Assembly: GCF_041435495.1 (NCBI RefSeq)
Contig: NZ_CP108644.1
Coordinates: forward strand, 2,294,001 to 2,358,000
DNA from: Streptomyces sp. NBC_01116
Lineage (GTDB): Bacteria > Actinomycetota > Actinomycetes > Streptomycetales > Streptomycetaceae
DNA length: 64,000 nt
Direction: 5' to 3'
Positions 40,953 to 50,662 of the stretch are shown here, in pieces. The notes under the pieces were generated by a model that was not told the origin of the DNA, did no database searches, and saw nothing but the letters and a program-made list of their open reading frames with translations. The position numbers and the translations under genes were made by a program. Positions within the stretch are counted from its first letter, which is position 1. Each line of letters opens with the position of its first letter.

Positions 40953-42709
40953 TCAGGTTCGAGCGGGTCTCCGTGCGGTACGAGGACGCGGAGCGCCCCA
41001 CGCTGTCCGGGGTCGACCTCACGGTCCCGGAGGGTGAACTCGTCCTGCTCGTCGGCCCCTCCGGTGTCGGCAAGTCGACTTTGCTGGGTACGGTCTCCGG
41101 GCTCGTCCCGCACTTCTCGGGCGGGCTGCTGTCGGGCCGGGTCACGGTGGGCGGCCGGGACACCCGCACGCACAAGCCCCGTGAACTGGCCGATCTGGTC
41201 GGCACGGTGGGCCAGGACCCGCTCGCGCACTTCGTCACGGACACCGTCGAGGACGAGCTGGCGTACGGCATGGAGTCGCTGGGGCTCGCCCCCGACGTGA
41301 TGCGCCGCCGGGTCGAGGAGACGCTCGATCTGCTGGGCCTGGCCGAGCTGCGCGACCGGCCGATCGCGACCCTGTCGGGCGGCCAGCAGCAGCGGGTGGC
41401 GATCGGCTCGGTGCTCACCCCGCACCCGAGGGTGCTGGTGCTGGACGAGCCGACCTCCGCGCTGGACCCGGCGGCGGCCGAGGAGGTCCTCGCGGTGCTC
41501 CAGCGGCTGGTGCACGACCTGGGCACGACCGTGCTGATGGCCGAGCACCGGCTGGAGCGCGTGGTGCAGTACGCGGACCAGGTCGTCCTGCTGCCCTCCC
41601 CGGGCGCCGCCCCCGTGATGGGGCCGCCCGCCGAGATCATGAAGGTGTCGCCCGTGCGGCCCCCGGTGGCCGAGCTGGGTCTGCTCGCGGGCTGGGACCC
41701 GCTGCCCCTGTCGGTACGCGACGCCCGGCGCGGGGCGGGCGGGCTGCGGGAGCGGCTCGCGGAGGTGTCACCGCCCCCGCCCCCGGGGGCGTCGGGAACG
41801 CCGGAGGTACCGGGAGTACCGGGGGCGCCGAGGGTGCCGGAGGCGACTGTTCCGGTCGTGGCCGGGCGGCCGCCGCGGACCGGCCGGTTCGCCCGGCTCC
41901 TGGGGCGCGGGGCCGGCGCCCCGGCCACCCCGGTCGCCCCCGCCGCCGATCCGGTCACCCGGGTCGACGGGCTCGGGGTGCGGCGCGGCCGGGTCGAGGC
42001 GCTGCGGCGGGTGACGCTCACCGTGGCGCCGGGCGAGACGGTGGCCCTGATGGGCCGCAACGGGGCCGGCAAGTCCACGCTGCTCGGCGCGCTCGTCGGC
42101 ATGATCGAGCCCACCTCGGGCACCGTGCGCGTCGGCGGCCTGGCCCCGGCCCGGACGGACCCGCGGGCGATGGTGCGCCGGGTCGGCCTCGTACCGCAGG
42201 AACCGCGCGATCTGCTGTACGCGGACACGGTGGCCGCCGAGTGCGCCGCTGCCGACCGGGACGCGGGCGCGGCGGAGGGTTCCTGCCGGGCGCTGGTGTC
42301 GGAGCTGCTGCCGGGCGTCGCGGACGACACCCACCCACGGGACCTCTCCGAGGGCCAGCGGCTCGCCCTGGCCCTGGCGCTGGTGCTGACGGGCCGCCCG
42401 CCGCTGTTGCTGCTGGACGAGCCGACGCGTGGTCTGGACTACGCGGCGAAGGGCCGGCTCGTCGGTGTGCTGCGCGGCCTGGCGGCCGAGGGGCACGCGA
42501 TCGTCCTGGCGACGCACGACGTGGAGCTGGCGGCGGAGTTGGCGCACCGGGTCGTGATCCTGGCCGAAGGGGAGGTCGTCGCGGACGGGCCGACCGGACA
42601 GGTGGTGGTCTCCTCGCCCGCGTTCGCCCCGCAGACGGCGAAGATCCTGGCCCCTCAGGAGTGGCTGACCGTGTCCCAGGTGCGCGGCGCGCTGGAGGCG
42701 GGCGCATGA
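40949..42709 (+). CDS. ecfA: ECF transporter ATPase, fused EcfA-EcfA'
   Basis: A 586-residue protein with two complete ABC ATPase domains in one chain. The first (about 1-250) has GPSGVGKSTLLGTVSG, the Q-loop VGQDPLAHFV, signature LSGGQQQRVAIG and Walker B VLVLDEPTSALDP. The second (about 340-585) has GRNGAGKSTLLGALVG, VPQEPRDLLY, the signature LSEGQRLALAL and LLLLDEPTRGLD. A Pro/Gly-rich linker of about 90 residues joins them. Most ECF systems use two separate proteins; the fusion is common in actinobacteria. The GTG at 40949 overlaps the EcfT stop; long in-frame upstream extension is spurious. Confidence 0.92.
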   Translation: MIRFERVSVRYEDAERPTLSGVDLTVPEGELVLLVGPSGVGKSTLLGTVSGLVPHFSGGLLSGRVTVGGRDTRTHKPRELADLVGTVGQDPLAHFVTDTVEDELAYGMESLGLAPDVMRRRVEETLDLLGLAELRDRPIATLSGGQQQRVAIGSVLTPHPRVLVLDEPTSALDPAAAEEVLAVLQRLVHDLGTTVLMAEHRLERVVQYADQVVLLPSPGAAPVMGPPAEIMKVSPVRPPVAELGLLAGWDPLPLSVRDARRGAGGLRERLAEVSPPPPPGASGTPEVPGVPGAPRVPEATVPVVAGRPPRTGRFARLLGRGAGAPATPVAPAADPVTRVDGLGVRRGRVEALRRVTLTVAPGETVALMGRNGAGKSTLLGALVGMIEPTSGTVRVGGLAPARTDPRAMVRRVGLVPQEPRDLLYADTVAAECAAADRDAGAAEGSCRALVSELLPGVADDTHPRDLSEGQRLALALALVLTGRPPLLLLDEPTRGLDYAAKGRLVGVLRGLAAEGHAIVLATHDVELAAELAHRVVILAEGEVVADGPTGQVVVSSPAFAPQTAKILAPQEWLTVSQVRGALEAGA

Positions 42710-43584
42710 GCGAGAAGGAGGCCGGCGTCCGGCAGCGGGTGGCCCGGCCCGTGCGGCTCGGGCCGAAGTCGGTCGCCGTCCTGCTGCTGACCGGGGCCGT
42801 CGGGGTGGTCGCCTTCGGATGGCCGCTGCTGGCGGACGCCGGGTCCGGGCTCGCGCACGCGCAGGACGCGCCCTGGCTGTTCGCGGCGCTGCTGCCGCTG
42901 CTCGTCGCGGTGGTGGTGGCGACGATCTCCGAGTCCGGCATGGACGCGAAGGCCGTCGCGATGCTCGGGGTGCTGGCGGCGGTCGGGGCGGCGCTGCGCC
43001 CGCTGGGAGCGGGGACGGCGGGCCTGGAGCCGATGTTCTTCCTGATGGTGCTGAGCGGCCGGGTGCTGGGGCCCGGCTTCGGCTTCGTCCTCGGCTCGGT
43101 GACCATGTTCGCCTCGGCGCTGCTGACCGGCGGAGTGGGGCCGTGGATGCCGTTCCAGATGCTGTCGATGGGCTGGTTCACCATGGGCGCGGGGCTGCTG
43201 CCGGGGGCGGACCGGCTGCGCGGGCGGGCGGAGTTGGCGATGCTGGCGGTGTACGGCTGCGTGGCGGCGTTCGCGTACGGCACGGTGATGAATCTTCAGG
43301 GCTGGGTGCTCGTCAACGGGCTGCATTCGGGCATCTCGTTCGACGAGGGCGCCCCGCTGCACGAGAACCTGGTGCGGTTCCTCGCCTACTGCGCGGCGAC
43401 CTCGCTGGGCTGGGACCTGGGGCGGGCGGTGCTGACGGTGGTCCTGACCCTCACGCTCGGCCCGACGCTGCTGAAGGCGCTGCGCCGGGCCACCCGTCGC
43501 GCCGCCTTCGACGCGCGTGCCGTGTTCGGGGAGCCGGAGGAGCCCGGGAAGCGGCCCGTGGGGACCACCCCGGGCCCCCCGTGA
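42706..43584 (+). CDS. ECF transporter S component, probable cobalamin/corrinoid specificity
   Basis: A 292-residue membrane protein with about six or seven helices: SVAVLLLTGAVGVVAFGWPLL, WLFAALLPLLVAVVVATI, AVAMLGVLAAVGAALRP, then EPMFFLMVLSGRVLGPGFGFVLGSVTMFASALLTGGVGPWMPFQ, the conserved ligand-side region of ECF S proteins. The short hydrophilic N-terminus and basic C-terminus are normal. Placement behind a cobalamin riboswitch and with its own T and A subunits indicates a dedicated importer for cobalamin or a precursor. The start overlaps the EcfA stop (ATGA), and it ends 15 bases before the convergent thiolase gene. Confidence 0.88.
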   Translation: MSEKEAGVRQRVARPVRLGPKSVAVLLLTGAVGVVAFGWPLLADAGSGLAHAQDAPWLFAALLPLLVAVVVATISESGMDAKAVAMLGVLAAVGAALRPLGAGTAGLEPMFFLMVLSGRVLGPGFGFVLGSVTMFASALLTGGVGPWMPFQMLSMGWFTMGAGLLPGADRLRGRAELAMLAVYGCVAAFAYGTVMNLQGWVLVNGLHSGISFDEGAPLHENLVRFLAYCAATSLGWDLGRAVLTVVLTLTLGPTLLKALRRATRRAAFDARAVFGEPEEPGKRPVGTTPGPP

Positions 43585-43599
43585 AGTGCCGTTACGGGG

Positions 43600-44999
<1,400 letters not shown>

Positions 45000-45015
45000 A
45001 CCTTGCGGGCAACTT

Positions 45016-45030
45016 CTGATGGAGCGTCAG
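45016..45030. promoter_or_regulatory. CTGA-N7-TCAG palindrome
   Basis: CTGATGGAGCGTCAG lies 53 bases before the P450 start and 16 bases after a KstR-type box. It differs from the 1935-1949 site at only two bases. Confidence 0.55.
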
Positions 45031-45083
45031 ACAGTCGCGGCCGTCCACCGGTTCGCCGGCTGTTCCGGAGTGGAGAGGTGCCC

Positions 45084-46337
45084 ATGCGCTGCCCCCATCT
45101 GCCCGACGGGTTCGACTTCACCGATCCCGACCTCCTCCAGGCCCGCGTGCCGCACCCGGAGTTCGCCCTGATGCGGCAGACCGCGCCGGTCTGGTGGTGC
45201 ACCCAGCCCCACAACATCTCCGGGTTCGGCGACGAGGGCTACTGGGCCGTCACGCGTCACGCGGACGTCAAATACGTCTCCACGCACCCCGAGTTGTTCT
45301 CCTCGAACACCAACACCGCCGTCATCCGCTTCAACGAGACGATCAGCCGCGACCAGATCGACGTCCAGAAGCTGATCATGCTGAACATGGATCCGCCGGA
45401 GCACACCCGGGTCCGCCAGATCGTCCAGCGCGGCTTCACCCCGCGCGCGGTGCGCTCCCTGGAGACGGCTCTGCGCTCCAGGGCCCGCTCCATCGTCGAG
45501 ACCGCCCTGGCGTCCGCCGACGCCGACGGCTCCTTCGACTTCGTGACCAACATCGCGGTGGAGCTCCCGCTCCAGGCCATCGCGGAGCTCATCGGCGTAC
45601 CGCAGGAGGACCGCTCCAAGATCTTCGACTGGTCCAACAAGATGGCCGCGTACGACGATCCGGAGTACGCGATCACCGAGGAGGTCGGCGCCGAGGCGGC
45701 GATGGAGATCGTGGCGTACTCGATGAACCTGGCGGCGGCCCGCAAGGAGTGCCCGGCCGAGGACATCGTGAGCCAACTCGTCGCGGCGGAGGGCCAGGGG
45801 AACCTGTCGTCGGACGAGTTCGGGTTCTTCGTGATCCTGCTCGCGGTGGCCGGGAACGAGACCACCCGTAACGCGATCAGCCACGGCATGCACGCCTTCC
45901 TCACCCACCCCGAACAGTGGGAGCTCTACAAACGGGAGCGCCCGCAGACCACCGCCGAGGAGATCGTGCGCTGGGCGACCCCGGTCGTCTCGTTCCAGCG
46001 GACCGCCACCCAGGACCTGGAGCTGGGCGGTCAGCGGATCAGGAAGGGCGAGCGGGTGGGGCTGTTCTACTCCTCGGCCAACAACGACCCCGAGGTGTTC
46101 GACGCCCCCGAGGCCTTCGACATCACCCGCGATCCCAACCCGCACCTCGGGTTCGGGGGCGGCGGCCCGCACTTCTGCCTGGGCAAGTCGCTGGCCGTGA
46201 TGGAGATCGACCTGATCTTCAACGCCATCGCCGACGTACTGCCGGACCTGCGGCTCCTGGAGGACCCGCGGCGGCTGCGTTCGGCATGGCTGAACGGGAT
46301 CAAGCAGCTCCAGGTGACGACGGACGCGGCCACCTGA
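45084..46337 (+). CDS. cyp125: Cytochrome P450, CYP125-like sterol C26 monooxygenase
   Basis: A 417-residue soluble P450. The I-helix motif AVAGNETTRN is near 254-263, the ExxR helix is EEIVRWATPV (292-301), and the haem ligand Cys365 is in FGGGGPHFCLGKS. The N-terminus CPHLPDGFDFTDPDLL and internal stretches QKLIMLNMDPPEHTRVRQIV, ELPLQAIAELIGVPQEDR and RLRSAWLNGIKQLQV match CYP125 proteins throughout. CYP125 oxidises the terminal side-chain methyl of cholesterol or 4-cholesten-3-one, starting side-chain degradation. A related CYP142-type activity cannot be excluded. The ATG at 45084 has a GGAGAGG site. It is divergent from fadA5, ends before a strong hairpin, and needs a ferredoxin, perhaps the one at 34415. 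Confidence 0.9.
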   Translation: MRCPHLPDGFDFTDPDLLQARVPHPEFALMRQTAPVWWCTQPHNISGFGDEGYWAVTRHADVKYVSTHPELFSSNTNTAVIRFNETISRDQIDVQKLIMLNMDPPEHTRVRQIVQRGFTPRAVRSLETALRSRARSIVETALASADADGSFDFVTNIAVELPLQAIAELIGVPQEDRSKIFDWSNKMAAYDDPEYAITEEVGAEAAMEIVAYSMNLAAARKECPAEDIVSQLVAAEGQGNLSSDEFGFFVILLAVAGNETTRNAISHGMHAFLTHPEQWELYKRERPQTTAEEIVRWATPVVSFQRTATQDLELGGQRIRKGERVGLFYSSANNDPEVFDAPEAFDITRDPNPHLGFGGGGPHFCLGKSLAVMEIDLIFNAIADVLPDLRLLEDPRRLRSAWLNGIKQLQVTTDAAT

Positions 46338-46447
46338 TACCTGCCCCGTCCCGGACCATCCCGGGCCGTCCGCGGCCGTCCGTCCGGGTGGCGCGGCGGG
46401 CGCGGCGGGCGCGGCGGGCGGACCATGGGAGGACGCGGCGATCCATG

Positions 46448-46494
46448 CCGAAGGGGTGCCGGGACGGGTTCCAGCCGTCCCGGCACCCCTTCGG
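46448..46494. terminator. Bidirectional hairpin terminator
   Basis: A perfect 20-base-pair stem (arms 46448-46467 and 46475-46494) with a 7-base loop lies between the convergent P450 and GT87-PAP2 genes. Just before it, 46390-46420 is a short GCGCGGCGG-type repeat. Confidence 0.85.
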
Positions 46495-46538
46495 CGCGTT
46501 CGGCCCGGCGCGGCCGGGCCTGCTCCGTGTCGTGTCGC

Positions 46539-48698
46539 CTACTTGCCGCCGACCTTTTCGGGCACGACGGCGGGTTCGGGGTCGAGGTCGGGGTCTGAGC
46601 CGGGCCGGGGGCCGGGGTCGGATTCGGATTCGGATTCAGGGCCGGGGTCGGATTCAGGGTCGGAGTGGGCGGGCTGCGACGTCGTCCGCGCGGGCTCCCC
46701 CGCCCCCTCCCCGTCGGTCAGGAGCTGCCGCGGCCCCGACAGCAGATATGTCAGCCCGAAGCCCATCGCCACGACGAGCGCGCCGCCGGCCGCGTCGAGC
46801 ACCCAGTGGTTGGCGGTGGCCACGATCGCGGCGATCGTGAAGAGCGGGTGCAGCAGGCCGAGCGCCTTCATCCACAGCTTCGGAGCCAGCATCACGATCA
46901 CCACACCGCACCACAGCGACCAGCCGAAGTGCAGCGACGGCATCGCCGCGTACTGGTTGGTGACGGTGGTCAGCGTCCCGTAGTCGGGCTTCGCGAAGTC
47001 CTGCACCCCGTGGACGGTGTCGATGAAGCCGAGGCCGGGCATGAGCCGGGGCGGGGCCAGGGGGTAGAGCCAGAAGCCGACGAGGGCGAGCAGGGTGGCG
47101 AAGCCGATGGACGAGCGGACCCAGCGGTAGTCGGCGGGGCGGCGCGCGTACAGGACGCCGAGGATCGTCAGCGGGACGATGAAGTGGAACGTGGAGTAGT
47201 AGTAGTCGAAGAACTCACGCAGCCAGGTGATCTGCACGACCGTGTGGTTGACCCAGTGCTCGATGTCGATGTGCAGCCACTGCTCGATGGCGTGGATCTG
47301 CCGGCCGTGCTCCTCGGCGAGCGGGCGGCCCGCCCTGGCGGCGAGGCGGACCTGGGCGTAGGCGTCGTAGACGACCCTGATGAGCAGGAGTTCCAGCAGC
47401 AGGTTGGGGCGGGTGAGGACCCGGCGCCAGAACGGCAGGAGCGGCACGCGTCTCCAGCGCGCCGCGACCGGTTTCGCGTAGTCGGTGGGGACGGGGTGCT
47501 GCCAGTACGGCGAGGTGCGGGGCACGAACGGGGCGAGGCAGGCCGCGCCGAGCGCCACGAGGAGCAGCACGTTGTCGCGGACCGGGAAGAGCGCCTCGAT
47601 GTTCGGCAGCAGCATCGTGCCCGGCAGGATGACGACCAGCAGCACCACGGACGGCCAGACCAGCCGGTCGGAGGCCCGCTTGCCGACCTTGCCGACGACC
47701 GCGAGGAGCACCCACAGCAGTTGGTGCTGCCAGGCGGTCGGCGAGACGGCGACCACGACGCAGCCGGTCACGGCCACGGCGAGGAGCACCTGTCCGTCCT
47801 GCGCGTACCGCACCGCGCGCCGCAGTCCGACGACCACGACGGCGGCGGAGAGCACCAGGAACAGGGCGATCTCCACGGGACCTTCGAGGCCGAGCCTGAG
47901 CAGCGCCCCGTGCAGGGACTGGTTGGCGAGGCTGTCCGGCCGCTCCCCCAGCCCCGCGCCCGCGAGATGGTGCACCCAGTACGTCCACGAGTCCTTCGGC
48001 GCCGCAGCCCAGGCGGCGGCCGTGGCGAGGGCGAAGGTCACGCCCGCGCTCACCGACGCCTGCCGCCTGCCGGTCAGCCAGAGCAGGGCGGCGAAGAGCA
48101 GCAGCACCGGCTGGAAGGCGGCGGCGAGGCCGACGAGAACGCCCGCCGCACGGTGTTCCCGGACGACGAACCAGGCCAGGAGCACCAGCAGGACGGGCAG
48201 GATGCTGGTCTGACCCAGGTGCAGGGCGTTGCGCACCGGCAGCGACAGCATGAGCAGGCTGATCGCGACGGGGGCGGCGAGCAGCGCCGTCCGGCGGCCC
48301 ACCGGTGCGGGCAGGGCCCGCGCCGCGACGAGGCCGAGGGCGACGACGAGCAGCAGGGACCCGAACGTCCACGCGACGCCCAGGGCCTGTTGGGCCGAAG
48401 CGGTGAGAGGTTTCAGCACCAGCCCGGCGAAGGGAGTGCCGGTGAACCGACCGCTGTCGTACAGCGAGCCCGTCACGTGCAGGACACCGTTCTCCCCGAT
48501 CCAGGTCTCCAGATCGAGGAGCCGCTCTCCCGGTGGCTGCCGGAGCACCACCGCCACCTGCCGTACCGCAAGCACGGCCACGACCAGCCAGAGCAGGGCC
48601 CTGGTCAGCCCGGCCCCTCCCCCCGTGTCCGTCGCCGCGCCACCGCGCACACTGTGATCCGCATTCACCACGCTGCGCCGACCCTCCCACCGTTCCAT
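46539..48698 (-). CDS. Bifunctional GT87 glycosyltransferase / PAP2 phosphatase membrane protein
   Basis: A 719-residue polytopic membrane protein. The N-terminal half (about 30-390) is a GT87/DUF2029-type polyprenyl-phosphate-sugar glycosyltransferase with LLDLETWIGENGVLHVTGSLYD as the acidic outer loop and SPTAWQHQLLWVLLAVVG later. The C-terminal half carries the PAP2 fold: YYYSTFHFIVP, SLHFGWSLW with its His, and ATANHWVLDAAGGAL with the last catalytic His. The tail is an acidic Asp/Pro/Ser/Glu repeat. Such fusions are common in actinobacteria and probably combine lipid-linked sugar transfer with release of a phosphate, but substrates are not established. The ATG at 48698 is the first start; a later one would still leave all domains. 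Confidence 0.88.
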   Translation of the reverse strand: MERWEGRRSVVNADHSVRGGAATDTGGGAGLTRALLWLVVAVLAVRQVAVVLRQPPGERLLDLETWIGENGVLHVTGSLYDSGRFTGTPFAGLVLKPLTASAQQALGVAWTFGSLLLVVALGLVAARALPAPVGRRTALLAAPVAISLLMLSLPVRNALHLGQTSILPVLLVLLAWFVVREHRAAGVLVGLAAAFQPVLLLFAALLWLTGRRQASVSAGVTFALATAAAWAAAPKDSWTYWVHHLAGAGLGERPDSLANQSLHGALLRLGLEGPVEIALFLVLSAAVVVVGLRRAVRYAQDGQVLLAVAVTGCVVVAVSPTAWQHQLLWVLLAVVGKVGKRASDRLVWPSVVLLVVILPGTMLLPNIEALFPVRDNVLLLVALGAACLAPFVPRTSPYWQHPVPTDYAKPVAARWRRVPLLPFWRRVLTRPNLLLELLLIRVVYDAYAQVRLAARAGRPLAEEHGRQIHAIEQWLHIDIEHWVNHTVVQITWLREFFDYYYSTFHFIVPLTILGVLYARRPADYRWVRSSIGFATLLALVGFWLYPLAPPRLMPGLGFIDTVHGVQDFAKPDYGTLTTVTNQYAAMPSLHFGWSLWCGVVIVMLAPKLWMKALGLLHPLFTIAAIVATANHWVLDAAGGALVVAMGFGLTYLLSGPRQLLTDGEGAGEPARTTSQPAHSDPESDPGPESESESDPGPRPGSDPDLDPEPAVVPEKVGGK

Positions 48699-48846
48699 GC
48701 ATCTCCCCTTCGAGTGGGGCCATGCCGGATGAAGCCTCGCATTGCCCTACGAGGTAGACACAATCAACCCCCTCTTTGCCTGACTGTCATCCTGCTTCGG
48801 TCCGGAAGTAGTCGTCCGTGGGGATGACGGGGACCGCCGGCAGGCC

Positions 48847-50043
48847 TCAGGCGATCGGGGCGACCGGAGCCTCCGCCTGCCAGGCGGTGAACAGCGGGGT
48901 GTCCTCGGACCCGGCCAGCACGACGACGCCGAAGGGACGGTTGAAGGCGATGTGGCGCGCCCGCTCCTGCCGGGGTGCGGCGCCCGGACGCATCGGGACC
49001 ACCGTCACGGCCGCGGCCTCCACGCCCTCCTCGACGATCTTCAGCACGGCCTCCTGGACCACGGCGGAGACGGCGAGGCGTTCCGGCGAAAGGCCGGAGA
49101 AGTCGGCGGCGTCGGAGGTGGCCAGCCGTACGCCGAGGGCGGGCAGGTGATCGGTGACGGGCACCCGGGTCCGCAGGCCGAGGCGTGGCAGCCCGATGGT
49201 CACCCGGTCGGCGTCCAGCAGGGCTCCCGCGCCCCGGGGCGCCCATCCCACGGGCAGCACCCGGCCGGCCCCGGCCCCCGGCTCTCCCAGGACGAGGCGG
49301 ACCCGGGCCCCGGGCAGGCCGCCGGGTTCCCTGGCACAACGCAGCTCGACGACGTACGTGCCGTCCACCGTCCGGACGTCGGCCGGCGGCACGTCCTTGA
49401 TCATGGTCGGCACCGGGCCGACCGCCCCGGCCGCGTCGGTGAACAGCAGGTTCCGCGTCCGCACGCCCTCGAACGGATCCTCCCAGCGGGCCTTCAGCGC
49501 CAGGACGTTGACCAGGGCGAGCAGGGTCGCGTCGGTGATCGCCGACGGCAGCCGTTCGATCAGCCCTCCGGTGGCCTCGCGGACCCAGGCGTCGACGGCC
49601 GCCGGGTCCATCGGGTCGAAGCGGACGTCCGGAAGCGCCTCCTGGTACGCGGGGAGGACGGGTACCCGGCTCCAGACCCGGGTGGCCACGCCCAGCGCCC
49701 CGGTCCCGGCCAGCGTGCGGGCCACCTCCGTGACGGCCGGCGCGGCCTCCCGGTCCGCGGTGCCCAGGAGGGCCCTCAGCTCGGCGGCGGTCGCGCCGCG
49801 CGCACCGGCGGCCACGGCGGCCAGGGCGAGCCAGAGCCCGGCGGGCGAGCACACGAAGTCGGCGCCCCTCCCCGTCCCGTCCGGGCCCTCTCCTGCGGCC
49901 ATGCCGTCCCGTATCCAGCGCGCGGCGAGGCGCTGGACGGCTCCGGTCGCGGTCGCTGCGTCGGTCGCGGTCACCTCGGTAGCGGCATCGGTCGCGGTCA
50001 CACCGGTCGCGGCGTCGGTCGCGGTCGCGGACACATCAGTCAC
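48847..50043 (-). CDS. Serpin-family protein
   Basis: A 398-residue serpin-like protein. The N-terminus is a low-complexity Thr/Ala/Asp repeat to about residue 35 with no signal peptide. Serpin features follow: DFVCSPAGLWLALAAVAAGARGATAAELRALLG near 65, then LALVNVLALKARWEDPF and VVQEAVLKIVEEGVEAAAVTVVP, the hinge of the reactive-centre loop. The closing strand is ARHIAFNRPFGVVVLA. The hinge keeps EEGVEAAA, close to the inhibitory consensus EEGTEAAA, so protease inhibition is plausible. The target and P1 residue cannot be determined. It sits 148 bases upstream of the GT87-PAP2 gene on the same strand. Confidence 0.85.
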   Translation of the reverse strand: MTDVSATATDAATGVTATDAATEVTATDAATATGAVQRLAARWIRDGMAAGEGPDGTGRGADFVCSPAGLWLALAAVAAGARGATAAELRALLGTADREAAPAVTEVARTLAGTGALGVATRVWSRVPVLPAYQEALPDVRFDPMDPAAVDAWVREATGGLIERLPSAITDATLLALVNVLALKARWEDPFEGVRTRNLLFTDAAGAVGPVPTMIKDVPPADVRTVDGTYVVELRCAREPGGLPGARVRLVLGEPGAGAGRVLPVGWAPRGAGALLDADRVTIGLPRLGLRTRVPVTDHLPALGVRLATSDAADFSGLSPERLAVSAVVQEAVLKIVEEGVEAAAVTVVPMRPGAAPRQERARHIAFNRPFGVVVLAGSEDTPLFTAWQAEAPVAPIA

Positions 50044-50095
50044 TACTGCCCCCTACACATAAATTGCTTCGCCTCCCGGCCGTGCGGCAGCAAGA

Positions 50096-50590
50096 ATGCC
50101 CCACATGACCTGGACCGTGGCCGCCGAACGATTCGACTCCCCCGACGCGAGCGCCCTGCGCCGCGACTACTACGACGAGGTGGCGAGCCGGTACTGGCAG
50201 CGGCCCGCCACCACCGCGGAGATCGACGACGGGCTCGACGACGACGGCGCCGACCTGCTCGTACCGCCGACCGGGCAGTTCGTCGTCGGCCGGTACGGGA
50301 GCAAGGCGGCGAGCTGCGCCGGGCTGCTACTGACGGAGGCCGCCGGTCCGGGCACGGCGGAGCTGACGCGGGTGTACGTGCGCCCCGCGTTCCGGGGCAC
50401 GGGCGGTGGCGGGCTGCTGCTGGCCGCGGTGGAGGAGGCGGCGAGGGCGTACGGCGTACGGCTGCTGCGGCTGGACACCCGCGGCGACCTGGTCGAGGCG
50501 CGCGGGCTGTACACGAAGCACGGGTACCGGGAGGTGCCGGCGTTCCACCGGCGCCAGTACGCGGAGCACTGGTTCGCCAAGGAGCTGTGA
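50096..50590 (+). CDS. GNAT-family N-acetyltransferase
   Basis: A 164-residue acetyl-CoA-dependent acyltransferase. The acetyl-CoA loop is VRPAFRGTGGGGLLLAAVEEAARAYG (the R/Q-x2-G-x-G/A motif, near residues 100-125), preceded by the strand AELTRVYV and followed by LLRLDTRGDLVEARGLYTKHGYREV, the motif-B helix. The substrate is unknown. ATG 50096 is used; ATG 50105 would remove only three residues. It is divergent from the serpin gene with 52 bases between the starts. Confidence 0.88.
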   Translation: MPHMTWTVAAERFDSPDASALRRDYYDEVASRYWQRPATTAEIDDGLDDDGADLLVPPTGQFVVGRYGSKAASCAGLLLTEAAGPGTAELTRVYVRPAFRGTGGGGLLLAAVEEAARAYGVRLLRLDTRGDLVEARGLYTKHGYREVPAFHRRQYAEHWFAKEL

Positions 50591-50662
50591 CGCGGCGTCC
50601 GGCCTGTCGGGCGGCGCCCCGGACCGGTCTCCGGGCGCTCAGGCGGATGCTCAGGCAGGCGC

